Of a DNA stretch of 64,000 bases, positions 17,484-26,385 are shown piece by piece. Source of the stretch: Synechocystis sp. PCC 7509 (GTDB taxonomy: Bacteria; Cyanobacteriota; Cyanobacteriia; Cyanobacteriales; Chroococcidiopsidaceae); the NCBI RefSeq assembly GCF_000332075.2, contig NZ_ALVU02000002.1, forward strand, positions 62,001-126,000, in the 5' to 3' direction. Position numbers and translations under genes: made by a program. Below the pieces are notes generated by a model. The model was not told where the DNA came from. It did no database searches and saw only the letters and a list, made by a program, of their open reading frames with translations. The first letter of the stretch is position 1; each line of letters begins with the position of its first letter.

Positions 17484-18176
17484 TCAATTTGTAAATTGCC
17501 TTTGACTAAGGTACTTATGGCGCATTTGAGCAATATCTATAGCTGGAGTACAAGATCGTATATCATCTAGAGTCATAGATATTGCATTATTAATAATCGG
17601 TTCAATGTCAAAAGCGATCGCATTTATTACCACTTGTGCTTGAATATGTCCCAACACACCTAAACGAATCGCCGCATTAGCTAAACTAGCAATAAAACTA
17701 TGCACAAAAGCCAGCATTGTATCGCTTTCATTTAATAGCGCAGTACGTCCAACTACTGCAAAAATCACTGGATGTAAGCATTGAATTGTCCCTGTAGCGG
17801 TATCTACAGCTAAAGTTTGTAGTTGCTCATCGTTCCAAACTGATTGAGCCACCATCAGTAAAGCCCTGCCACTTTTGCGTTGTGTTTCGCGGGTTTGGGC
17901 AATGGTCGTTGAAGCAAATAATCGTAAATCCGCGCGGCGAATCTCCACCAAGTCATTATTTATACTAGCGCGATGGGCGTTAAGCAAAGCTACTAAGTCA
18001 GATGTACCTATTTTGTTATAAAGCAGCAGTTTAAGAAATTCTTGGAAGTCGTCAGCAGTTTTAATTTGCCCAGAGTAAACCAGCGATTCTAAGCCATGAG
18101 AAAGTGTAAAAGAGCCTGACGGGAAAGCTGAGTCAGATAGCTGCATCAGCGCCATCTGTTGAACAATTAGAGACAT
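17484..18176 (-). CDS. ureF: Urease accessory protein UreF
   Basis: This 230-residue all-helical protein acts in the UreD-UreF-UreG complex that delivers nickel to urease. It shows the family start LMQLSDSAFPSGSFTLSHGLE, then a middle Arg/Ala-rich helix and the C-terminal conserved region ending TPAIDIAQMRHKYLSQRQF. The length is normal. It follows ureE with almost no gap. No ureG, ureA, ureB or ureC is present in this window. An IS6 remnant lies about 140 bp downstream. Confidence 0.95.
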   Translation of the reverse strand: MSLIVQQMALMQLSDSAFPSGSFTLSHGLESLVYSGQIKTADDFQEFLKLLLYNKIGTSDLVALLNAHRASINNDLVEIRRADLRLFASTTIAQTRETQRKSGRALLMVAQSVWNDEQLQTLAVDTATGTIQCLHPVIFAVVGRTALLNESDTMLAFVHSFIASLANAAIRLGVLGHIQAQVVINAIAFDIEPIINNAISMTLDDIRSCTPAIDIAQMRHKYLSQRQFTN

Positions 18177-18177
18177 C

Positions 18178-18687
18178 TTAATGAGAGTGAGGAGAGAAGA
18201 TAAGTTTTTGATCGGGCGATCGCACTTCGTAACTGACGCATAAGCCAGGAATATTAAATCGTTTAATCGTAGCTGTTATTACTTCAAGAGGTGTTACAAG
18301 TTCAACATAAATTTTACCTGCTTCTAACAAAATAGGATAATGATGATTGCCTAATACGTGACCTAGATGGATAAGCTCTAGTGCGCGATCGCCTACAACG
18401 CCAGTAAAACTAATAACAACTACTTTTTGCGCTTCTATATGTACAACTAATAGTTGTCCCTGTTCGGTTTTAAATACATCACCAGTGTTTAAGATGCGAT
18501 CGCGCTCTTTAATAATACCCACCGCAACGCCAGAAGTTGAACGGGCATAAATTCGTCCTTTAGAACTATTATCTGGATGCAGGTATACTTCTAAACAATC
18601 ACCTGCAACGCGCTCCTGCTCGATTTGCTCTGCTAAAGTTGCATCAATGTTATAGTTACCCAACCAAGTGTTTGCTATTTGAGTCAT
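18178..18687 (-). CDS. ureE: Urease accessory nickel chaperone UreE
   Basis: This 169-residue protein has an N-terminal beta domain (LGNYNIDATLAEQIEQERVA...) and a C-terminal metal-binding domain with LIHLGHVLGNHHYP, where the conserved nickel-ligand His lies. The tail is short (FSPHSH) and lacks the long His run of some bacterial UreE proteins. Its ATG overlaps the ureD stop (ATGA), so the two are translationally coupled. Confidence 0.93.
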   Translation of the reverse strand: MTQIANTWLGNYNIDATLAEQIEQERVAGDCLEVYLHPDNSSKGRIYARSTSGVAVGIIKERDRILNTGDVFKTEQGQLLVVHIEAQKVVVISFTGVVGDRALELIHLGHVLGNHHYPILLEAGKIYVELVTPLEVITATIKRFNIPGLCVSYEVRSPDQKLIFSPHSH

Positions 18688-19305
18688 TTAGGGATCTCTG
18701 GTAAAGCTGGGCGGTTTGTTAATTTCCTGACGCAGTTCATAACGTACTGAATATAAACTTTAATTATTCCCGTATTTCCCGCCATTACTCTAACTACTAA
18801 ACCGTTGCAGTTAGGTAAAGACGAACTAGCGCAGGCGATCGCACTTTCTCTAGGCGAGATAAAACTTTCTAACTCTTTACTCAACTTTTTTAGTTCAACT
18901 TCTGGCAGCACGAGTATTAAGTTAGCAATTATTGGCAGAGAAGAAAAAATTTTATTGTGAGAAAAGGGGTTAAGTTTACCCTCTAGACGCATAGTATCAG
19001 CAAAAATTAATTCCCCAGATGGCGAAGTTACTTCCATGCGACTAAAGTAGTATTGAAAATTATAAAACTCTCCTCTTGCTAACCTTCCAGGTACAACAAT
19101 CTCACTAATAAATAATTGTGCTGTAGGATGGAGTTTGACTTTGATGGTTTGCTCCAATGCTGAGTTGGAATAGAAAATTAAGGGTTCGCTGACAAATTCT
19201 AAACTAGCTCTGTCGCCTACTTCGATTTCATAGCAAGTTTTAGCCAACTCGCCTATAGGCATACTATGTACTTTGGTTGCAGATTGATCGGTTAAGTACA
19301 AATTA
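18684..19305 (-). pseudogene. ureD: UreD urease accessory protein, N-terminus removed by IS6
   Basis: About 206 native residues remain, including GDRASLEFVSEPLIFYSNSA, ISEIVVPGRLARGEFYNF and a C-terminal segment ending KLTNRPALPEIPK. UreD is normally near 270 residues. The first ~60 residues are missing because the frame runs straight into the inverted repeat of the adjacent IS6 copy. No native start remains; any initiation would use a TTG inside the IS end. UreD scaffolds nickel insertion into apo-urease, so this copy is probably non-functional or partial. Confidence 0.88.
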
Positions 19306-20139
19306 GGGTTGTGTTGCAAAAACTTAGTGAAGACAGAAAACCCCTGTGGCAGGAGTTGAAATTATGCAACTACCCCAAAGATTTGATAGATAAAGACAAG
19401 TCGCTCTTTGATGGCTCCCCTGGGAACACCAATAACTTGTCCTTTTCTAACCATGTTCAGAGTTTCATATCCCCGAATGGTTCTTCTTGCAGTGTTGAAG
19501 GAGCCAAATCCCATTCCTGGTTTGACTAATCGTTTTATCCCCCGATGGTCTTGCTCCACAATATTATTGAGATATTTAATCTGTCGTAATTTCACTACTT
19601 CGGGTAACTTATTGGCAGCTTTGAGTACGTTAATCGCTTTTGGATAAGCAGGGTTCTTATCCACAGTGATGACTCTTGGTACGGAAGTGTGAATTGCTTT
19701 CAATGTCTTACGCAAAAACCGTTTCGCCGCTTTCGCATCCCGCTTCGCTGTGAGGAGGAAGTCTAAGGTGTTCCCTGCCGAATCGACTGCTCGGTATAAA
19801 TACTTCTGCTTGCCTTTGACCAAAATATAGGTTTCATCTACCCGCCATGAGTCATTAGTAAGCTTTAGATACGGTCTGACTCGTTTGTCCATTTCTGGAC
19901 TATATTCTTGCACCCAACGGAAGACGGTGCTGTGATGTATATCTAATCCCCGCTCGTTCACCATCTCTGTTACTTGGCGATAGGAAAGCGGATAGCTTAG
20001 ATACCACCGAACACAACGTAGGATGATTTCTGACTGATAATGCCGCCACTTGAAGGGGGATTTAGAATTCATTAGAGGCCGGTACAATGATTTTCTCTAG
20101 CGGAATTATTTCAGCCTACCATTTTTTGCAACACAACCC
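19306..20139 (-). mobile_element. IS6-family insertion sequence, intact copy
   Basis: This 834-bp element has terminal inverted repeats GGGTTGTGTTGCAAAAA at both ends and one intact transposase gene. The 8-bp flanks differ (ACAAATTA and CCTATTTC). There is therefore no target duplication, which suggests that recombination between IS copies has changed the neighbourhood. Gene fragments on both sides (ureD, DUF1778 antitoxin) end exactly at its borders. Confidence 0.92.
19362..20072 (-). CDS. IS6-family DDE transposase
   Basis: This 236-residue protein starts at the ATG of MNSKSPFKWRHYQ; a TTG five codons earlier is an alternative. It has an N-terminal helix-turn-helix (LSYRQVTEMVNERGLDIHHS) and the catalytic DDE set: Asp in WRVDETY, Asp in VITVDKNPAY and Glu in NIVEQDHRGIKR. 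This is the only IS6 copy in the window with an unbroken frame. Confidence 0.93.
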   Translation of the reverse strand: MNSKSPFKWRHYQSEIILRCVRWYLSYPLSYRQVTEMVNERGLDIHHSTVFRWVQEYSPEMDKRVRPYLKLTNDSWRVDETYILVKGKQKYLYRAVDSAGNTLDFLLTAKRDAKAAKRFLRKTLKAIHTSVPRVITVDKNPAYPKAINVLKAANKLPEVVKLRQIKYLNNIVEQDHRGIKRLVKPGMGFGSFNTARRTIRGYETLNMVRKGQVIGVPRGAIKERLVFIYQIFGVVA

Positions 20140-20308
20140 CCTATTTCATCTGTTACCAGCCGCCAAACAGGAAGTAGACTCCTATAAAAAGCTAGTTTTG
20201 TCTAATCATGACCGGGACTTGTTTCTGTCAGTTATGGACAATCCCCCACAACTTGCGGGGAAACTCAAAGGAGCTATCAAAAAATATAGAGAAAAGTATG
20301 AAAAGTGA
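20140..20308 (+). pseudogene. C-terminal fragment of a DUF1778 (TacA-like) antitoxin
   Basis: About 55 residues survive, with the family signature VLSNHDRDLFLSVMDNPP followed by KLKGAIKKYREKYE. In DUF1778 antitoxins this tail wraps and neutralises a GNAT acetyltransferase toxin, while the lost N-terminal ribbon-helix-helix binds the promoter. The fragment begins at the IS6 border. Its stop overlaps the GTG start of the next gene (GTGA). The cognate GNAT toxin is not here; the gene that follows is an HNH protein. Confidence 0.7.
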
Positions 20309-21729
20309 TAAAGAGACAAAATAAAATTTTCTTCCTAGGCAAAATTATGGGAAAAGCGGGTAAGGCACTGAGACAAGTATTAAATTCTTACAGCATCAGC
20401 CAAAGCTTGCTGGCAACTAAGTTAGGTTTTGAGCTTCCTATTGTCTTGCGTTGGTTTAACGAACAAACAGACCCCTCTGCGGAAACTGTTGTTGAAATTG
20501 TCCAAGCCTTGCACAATATCAATACATCTGCTGGAGAAGACTTCATACAACACTACTTAGGCGGTCTGACATTTGCGCGCCAGACAACTTTAATTCAAGA
20601 ACTGCCCCCATCGCCAAGGGTTAATGTCTCAGTTCTATCTCAAATTTTCAACAATACAACCAACTCTTATAAGTACCTGTTTTTTCTATCCTTATTAGAT
20701 ATTCTTAGAAGAAAACATTTTGATACTTCATTACCTATTAATTTTGAGGAAATTATTATAGAGATGCTGGCAAATGCTTGGTATCCTCACAATTACTTTA
20801 AATTGTCTTTTGGAACAACAGACCACATTGCCAATAAGCTAGACACTCTAAGCTTAGAAATTACTGAACCAATTTTAAATTTTAAAGATGCAGATAAAAA
20901 GCTATTACGAAAAACAATTCAATTGCAAAATCTTGAGGATATTAATAGTTTTATAAGCAGGTATGTTCCTTTTCGGCTAATTCGTCCCTTCTCTGCCCAA
21001 GAAACTAAGGGTTTAGTTGATATTGAAGTTAATCCAGTCCTCATCAATCTTGCTAAACACCAGTTTGACGTAAAAAAGCCAATTTATTGTTTTGATTCAG
21101 AGTATCTACGAGATTGCAGGGCAATCATTTTCCATCAAGACTGGGTAGAATATATTGCTGAAAACTATTCAATTATTAGAGGTTGGGTATCTTGGGAATG
21201 GCTTAAGTATATGCAAAGATGCAATCCAAGTGTTCCTAACGTTGTACATAAATTATTTCCTCTACAACAAAGAGAATCACTAAATAGCCAAACTAAATTT
21301 TGGCAACTTGTTTTAGAGCATACTGATGTTCGATGTATCTACTCTAATATAATTTTAACTACAGACAATATCTCTCTCGATCATTATTTACCCTGGTCTT
21401 TTGTTGCTCATGACCAGCTATGGAATTTAATCCCGACAATCCCATCAGTAAATTCTAGCAAGTCTAATAATATTCCTTCAGTAGATAAGTATTTTGCTAA
21501 ATTGGTTGAGCTTCAATATGTAGGCTTGACTGTTTCTTACAATTATCTTCCCGAACAATTATGGAATAAATATATTGAATCGTATTTAACTGACTTGAGA
21601 ATATCTGACAAAAATAACTTGCTTAATTTAGACAGTATTAGGTCTGCGTACACAAACACAGTTCTTCCTTTAATCTCTCTTGCTACTACCCAAGGCTTTA
21701 TAGCAGGCTGGTCATACCAGAAAAAATGA
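20305..21729 (+). CDS. XRE-type HTH protein with C-terminal HNH endonuclease motif
   Basis: This 474-residue protein begins at a GTG that overlaps the antitoxin stop; an ATG at 20347 (MGKAGKALRQVL) is an alternative. The N-terminus (about 15-65) is an XRE-like helix-turn-helix (SQSLLATKLGFELPIVLRW). A long, AT-rich, unassigned middle follows. The C-terminal part has an HNH core: Cys344, Asp359-His360 (LDHYLPWSF), Asn374 (LWNL) and Asn383 (NSSKSNNIP). It probably cuts DNA. A defence or regulatory role is inferred from this domain pairing and the mobile context. Its base composition is more AT-rich than the IS and peptide genes. Confidence 0.75.
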   Translation: MIKRQNKIFFLGKIMGKAGKALRQVLNSYSISQSLLATKLGFELPIVLRWFNEQTDPSAETVVEIVQALHNINTSAGEDFIQHYLGGLTFARQTTLIQELPPSPRVNVSVLSQIFNNTTNSYKYLFFLSLLDILRRKHFDTSLPINFEEIIIEMLANAWYPHNYFKLSFGTTDHIANKLDTLSLEITEPILNFKDADKKLLRKTIQLQNLEDINSFISRYVPFRLIRPFSAQETKGLVDIEVNPVLINLAKHQFDVKKPIYCFDSEYLRDCRAIIFHQDWVEYIAENYSIIRGWVSWEWLKYMQRCNPSVPNVVHKLFPLQQRESLNSQTKFWQLVLEHTDVRCIYSNIILTTDNISLDHYLPWSFVAHDQLWNLIPTIPSVNSSKSNNIPSVDKYFAKLVELQYVGLTVSYNYLPEQLWNKYIESYLTDLRISDKNNLLNLDSIRSAYTNTVLPLISLATTQGFIAGWSYQKK

Positions 21730-22425
21730 TTGAATCAATTTATATCTGCTAATTAAAGTTAGCAGGCATTAGCCGAGCAATATGGGCTATAGCTGAAATT
21801 TAAAAAAATAGTAAGTCTTAGGATCAAAGCGGCATTAAATTATTCGGTTCTCGGCTCAACCCTACTTTAAGTTGCTTAAATACAATAGCGTCCTAGGTTT
21901 TCTGACTAGAAAATTGCGTTTGGAGCAATATGAACGTGCTTGTAACTTTTCTTAAAACCCTTACCAAGTGAAGGTTTCAAGCAAGTAATTGTTCAACGAG
22001 GGGGAGATCATTATACAATGAGGGGGAGTCATTAATGGGTATAAAATAGCTATAACTTATGTATATCAATGGTTACAAGCACATACAATGATTAATTTAA
22101 TTTTGTAACTATTGCTGTGCGGACTTTTCAGCCAATGGATGTGTTTTGGATGTCATACTTTTTGATACTCTTTTGGAAAAAAAGCTTTGCTGACAAGAGG
22201 CGCGAAGGTGATAATGCCCAACCTCATTTTCGCTATTCCCGCAAATCTAGGGCTTATGCAAAAACATCCAATATTCTCCTCAGCCTTGACTGCTCGGTTT
22301 TAACCTTTTGAAAAGCTTACAGCATAATAATTTTGAGCTATCTTGCCCCTAGCGTCAGCTACGCGCTTATCTGCCCCATTTAAAGGGTTCCCGTAAATTC
22401 AACTGTAGATTGAAAGTTTAAGTTT
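21730..22425. other. Gene-poor stretch with a short direct repeat
   Basis: About 700 bases show no convincing gene; a 64-codon frame at 22117-22311 has no family features. ACGAGGGGGAGATCATTA (21996-22013) is repeated as ATGAGGGGGAGTCATTA (22018-22034). This pair could be part of a replication or regulatory site. Nothing else stands out. Confidence 0.4.
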
Positions 22426-22713
22426 TCAAGTACGCAATTTTAACCAATCTTCCAACAACTCCTGAATCAACTCGCTAAACTCGCGCTTTTGACCCTCCCG
22501 CAGCAACGTTATCTTTATCTCTTGGTAGGTGTCCTTCTTTATGTATGCCGTCACCTGCTCGTAGTCAGGATGCGATCGCTTCCCTTTGGGTCTTCCCCGT
22601 TTTAGGGGCTGCTCTACGTCCTCAACTAACTGAGGTTGCTTTGCTTCTAGTTCTTCTGGCTCTGACTCTTTGCCCTTAGCCGCATCTAAAAGACTTTTGA
22701 ATTTGCTACTCAC
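22426..22713 (-). CDS. Ribbon-helix-helix plasmid partition adaptor (ParG/ParB-type)
   Basis: This protein of about 95 residues has its start at the GTG that overlaps the parA stop (GTGA), behind a strong AGGAGGTGA site. It has an acidic, disordered N-terminal half, then RGRPKGKRSHPDYEQVTAYIK. A C-terminal ribbon-helix-helix-like segment follows (YQEIKITLLREGQKREFSEL). Such small adaptors bind centromere repeats and stimulate ParA. A TACGCAA-type repeat overlaps the 3' end of the gene. Confidence 0.72.
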   Translation of the reverse strand: MSSKFKSLLDAAKGKESEPEELEAKQPQLVEDVEQPLKRGRPKGKRSHPDYEQVTAYIKKDTYQEIKITLLREGQKREFSELIQELLEDWLKLRT

Positions 22714-23303
22714 TTCATCACCTCCTGACCGATGTGTTGATAATCGCGCCAAGCAATCCCGGCGCGTGGATCGGAAACTAAATTAACTGGAACACCTGCA
22801 AGAGCAGCTTTTTGAAAAGCTACTCCTTCGCGGATACCTCCAATAAATAGAGGTAGTCCAGCATCGCTTAACATCTCTCTTGCTTCCGCTCCATCCCGCC
22901 GGGGTTTGGACGGAATGCGAGTAATTAGAATGCGGTATTTTTCCGAGCCTAATGACTTAAGAGCATCAACAGTTTGCATCAAAGCATCAAGGGAAAGGGC
23001 ATCAGGAGTAGTGGGTAATACCAGTAAATCGCATCCTTCAGCTAGTGCTTCTAAGTCTTCCTGCTCTGGTCGAGCTTGAGTATCGATGACAATGTGTTGA
23101 TAGTTTGGGGCGTGTTTAGCAGCTTGTCGCTCGTCAATTACTTTGAATGGTAGATTTCCGCGTTTCGCCCAGCCTGTTGCCGAGCGGTTTGGATCGCCGT
23201 CAATTAGGAGGGTTTCGCCTTTGGGTTGTAAGTAGGCGGCTAAGTGAACTGCGGTTGTAGTTTTACCAACGCCACCTTTGAACGATGCAACTGTGATAAT
23301 CAT
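22710..23303 (-). CDS. parA: ParA-type partition ATPase (type Ib)
   Basis: This 197-residue protein has the deviant Walker A FKGGVGKTTTAVHLA with signature Lys, Walker A' region LLIDGDPNRSATGW and Walker B HIVIDTQARP. It has no N-terminal HTH, so it is of the short type in which the small partner handles autoregulation. It overlaps the RHH gene, and the repeat array lies upstream. Confidence 0.93.
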   Translation of the reverse strand: MIITVASFKGGVGKTTTAVHLAAYLQPKGETLLIDGDPNRSATGWAKRGNLPFKVIDERQAAKHAPNYQHIVIDTQARPEQEDLEALAEGCDLLVLPTTPDALSLDALMQTVDALKSLGSEKYRILITRIPSKPRRDGAEAREMLSDAGLPLFIGGIREGVAFQKAALAGVPVNLVSDPRAGIAWRDYQHIGQEVMK

Positions 23304-23359
23304 ATTGGTGGTATGAACCCTTGAGTATTGAGAGTGTCAAAAAGCTGAATCGCTAGGTA

Positions 23360-23622
23360 TTTGAACTTTTGAGTACGCAAATGTCTAAAACTAGGAGGTC
23401 GTTTTTAGTATAGTTGAGTTATCAAAATTTTGAATTTGTAAATTGCTGAGTTTTTAATTACGCAAGTTTTTAAGCTTTTGAATTTTTGAGTACGCGAAAA
23501 GTTAAAATCTTAGTAATTTATTAATAGTTTATATCCACTAGGAGTATATGGCTACTTGCTTATTTTAAAAGTTTAAAATGCCCAAAAGTTGAAAACTCGA
23601 CTATTTGAATACGCAAAAAGTT
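23360..23622. repeat. Iteron-like repeats upstream of parA (TTGAGTACGCAA type)
   Basis: Four imperfect copies are seen: TTTTGAGTACGCAA (near 23367-23380), TTTAATTACGCAA (near 23453-23465), TTTTTGAGTACGCGAAAA (23483-23500) and ATTTGAATACGCAAAAA (23603-23619). A fifth, TTTTCAAGTACGCAATTTT, sits at 22423-22440. Their place beside a parA/RHH pair suggests a centromere (parS) or operator array. Confidence 0.6.
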
Positions 23623-23643
23623 AAATAACTAAAATAAAAAATA

Positions 23644-24479
23644 GGGTTGTGTTGCAAAAAATGGTAGGCTGAAATAATTCCGCTAGAGAAAATCATTGTA
23701 CCGGCCTCTAATGAATTCTAAATCCCCCTTCAAGTGGCGGCATTATCAGTCAGAAATCATCCTACGTTGTGTTCGGTGGTATCTAAGCTATCCGCTTTCC
23801 TATCGCCAAGTAACAGAGATGGTGAACGAGCGGGGATTAGATATACATCACAGCACCGTCTTCCGTTGGGTGCAAGAATATAGTCCAGAAATGGACAAAC
23901 GAGTCAGACCGTATCTAAAGCTTACTAATGACTCATGGCGGGTAGATGAAACCTATATTTTGGTCAAAGGCAAGCAGAAGTAATTTATACCGAGCAGTCG
24001 ATTCGGCAGGGAACACCTTAGACTTCCTCCTCACAGCGAAGCGGGATGCGAAAGCGGCGAAACGGTTTTTGCGTAAGACATTGAAAGCAATTCACACTTC
24101 CGTACCAAGAGTCATCACTGTGGATAAGAAACCCTGCTTATCCAAAAGCGATTAACGTACTCAAAGCTGCCAATAAGTTACCCGAAGTAGTGAAATTACG
24201 ACAGATTAAATATCTCAATAATATTGTGGAGCAAGACCATCGGGGGATAAAACGATTAGTCAAACCAGGAATGGGATTTGGCTCCTTCAACACTGCAAGA
24301 AGAACCATTCGGGGATATGAAACTCTGAACATGGTTAGAAAAGGACAAGTTATTGTGTTTCCCAGGGGAGCCATCAAAGAGCGACTTGTCTTTATCTATC
24401 AAATCTTTGGGGTAGTTGCATAATTTCAACTCCTGCCACAGGGGTTTTCTGTCTTCACTAAGTTTTTGCAACACAACCC
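23644..24479 (+). mobile_element. IS6-family insertion sequence, frameshifted copy, inverted relative to 19306
   Basis: This 836-bp element has the same terminal repeats as the intact copy and is nearly identical to it, but lies in the opposite orientation. The flanks (AAAAAATA and TGGGGGCA) show no target duplication. Its right end truncates the GGDEF-EAL gene. The two copies bracket the HNH and parA segment as inverted repeats of more than 830 bp, so inversion of the 3.5 kb between them is possible. Confidence 0.92.
23696..24423 (+). pseudogene. IS6 transposase with two single-base insertions
   Basis: Compared with the intact copy, an extra A appears in AAGTAATTTATACC (near 23981) and another in GATAAGAAACCCTG (near 24128). 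A base rearrangement near 24357 changes GGTGTTCCC to GTGTTTCCC. Both insertions lie at short A runs, so they are either decay or sequencing error. The DDE residues survive but in three frames. Confidence 0.85.
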
Positions 24480-26385
24480 TGGGGGCAGGCTATATCTCAC
24501 AGGGCATGAGAGCGGTCAGCTTGGGCAGTTGTATACTTACGGAGAGCAGCCAACTGTGGTTCAGCTAGAAGAACGTCCCATCTGGCAACAAATGCTCAGT
24601 TCTTTCCAGGGTAGCTTCCCAGAATGTATTGAATGTCATCAAGAACAAAGTGTCCCTTGGAAGCCTGCTGTGAGATTGGCACAGCAATCTAAAGCAGGTA
24701 ACGATGAGAGAGACTTTACTGGCAAAAATAGTGTCCCGCTGCCATACACCATTAATAATCTATATCAAGAGCCGGCTTTTGAGGCTTTAATCCCAGATTT
24801 CCAGTCAACCCCAATTCGGTCAATTTTGATTGTGCCGTTACAGTATCATCAACAGTGCGTGGGTTACCTGAGCATTTTTCGCAATGAAATTGATACTGAA
24901 ATATTATGGGCAGGTCATTGGAATGAGGATGAGCGCAACCTGCTGCCAAGGAAGTCTTTCGCTGCGTGGCGAGAAATCAAAGAAGGACAGATCCAAATGT
25001 GGACTCAGGAAGAAATTAAGCTGGCTCAATCCTTGGGTACTCACCTATATATGGCTGTGATGCAAAAGCGGGTGGAGGGAATAATTCGACATCAAGCTTC
25101 TCACGACCTGCTGACTGATTTACCAAACCGTGCGTTGTTTAATGAGCGAATTTTTTTAGCTTTAGCTAACGCCCACGGTCGCGGAGAAATTTTGGCTGTG
25201 GTGTTTCTAGACCTGGATCGGTTCAAGACGATCAACGATACCCTGGGTCATGCCGTCGGAGATCAGTTGTTACAAAATGCAGCGTCACGACTGAAAGGCT
25301 GTCTACGGAAAGTGGATACCCTTGCGCGCTGGGGAGGGGATGAGTTCACCCTGCTGCTACCTCAAATTAGCTGTGCAGAAGATGTTCGCAAGACTGCTCA
25401 GAGGATTTTGGATACCTTTAGTACTCCTTTTTGTTTTGGGAATCAGGAACTTCACATCACAACCAGTATTGGGATCGCCCTGGCTCCCTACGATGGGGAA
25501 GATGCTGAAACTTTGGTTAAGAATGCCGACACCGCCATGTACTGTGCTAAGCAACTAGGCAAAAACAACTACCAGTTCTATGCCCCTACCATGAATATTA
25601 AGGCACTTGGACAACTAGTATTAGAAAACAATCTTTATAAAGCGCTAGAGCGGGAAGAATTTCTGTTGCACTACCAACCGCAGGTAGACTTAAACACTGG
25701 TGAGATTGTGGGAATGGAGGCTTTGCTTCGTTGGCAGCGTCCTGAGCTAGGATTGGTTCCGCCTGCTCAGTTTATTCCGTTGGCAGAAGAAAGTGGTCTC
25801 ATCGTCCCTATTGGGGAATGGGTACTGCGAACTGCTTGTACTCAAAATCGAGCCTGGCAGTTAGCTGGGCTACCACCATTACGCATCGCAGTCAATTTCT
25901 CAGCTCGTCAGTTTCAACAACCAAATTTAGTTAAAACCATTGCCCAAGTTCTAAAAGAAACAGGACTTGAACCTGGATACTTGGAACTAGAAATTACTGA
26001 GAGCCTTGTCATGCAAAATGTGGACTTTACCATCTCAGTCTTAGGGGAACTTCAGGCCCTGGGGATCCACGTCTCCATAGATGATTTTGGGACTGGCTAT
26101 TCTTCACTCAGTTCTTTAATGTACTTCCCATTGGACACGTTAAAAATCGATCAATCTTTTATTCGTAACCTAACGACAAATCCAAAAAACGCGGCTATTA
26201 TTACATCAGTCATCACTTTGGGACATGGGCTAAATTTAAAGGTGATTGCTGAGGGTGTAGAAACATTAGCGCAATTGGAATTTTTGCGTTCTGTCAAGTG
26301 TGATGCTGTACAAGGATATCTCTTTAGCCGACCCCTCAGCGCTGAAGCCGCTACACAATTCAATGAACTCATCTTTCCCATTTAA
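24480..26385 (+). pseudogene. GAF-GGDEF-EAL cyclic-di-GMP protein, 5' end removed by IS6
   Basis: About 635 native residues remain. They hold a partial GAF-like sensor (to about 200, with RKSFAAWREIKEGQ...WTQEEIKLAQSLG). A GGDEF diguanylate cyclase domain with the motif RWGGDEF comes next. Then comes an EAL phosphodiesterase domain with MEALLRW, the DDFGTGYSSL loop and a conserved VIAEGVET segment. Both active-site motifs look intact. The frame opens inside the IS6 inverted repeat, so the native N-terminus, probably more sensor domains, is missing. Any product would need an IS-derived start. I therefore class it as truncated and possibly still expressed. Confidence 0.85.

Noticed and set aside
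19311-19647. Plus-strand frames inside the IS6 element
   Set aside because: They are antisense to an intact transposase with clear DDE residues. The equivalent frames recur in the other IS6 copies only because the DNA is the same.
20087-20139. IS6-encoded start as the true N-terminus of the antitoxin fragment
   Set aside because: The 18 codons before 20140 are IS6 terminal sequence and do not resemble the RHH domain of DUF1778 antitoxins. They give at most an accidental fusion.
22117-22311. 64-codon plus-strand frame
   Set aside because: No ribosome site, odd composition and no family motif. The surrounding DNA looks like decayed mobile-element sequence.
22423-23622. TACGCAA repeats as a CRISPR array
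   Set aside because: The repeats are only ~12-14 bp, imperfect and irregularly spaced, and no cas genes are present. They fit partition sites better.
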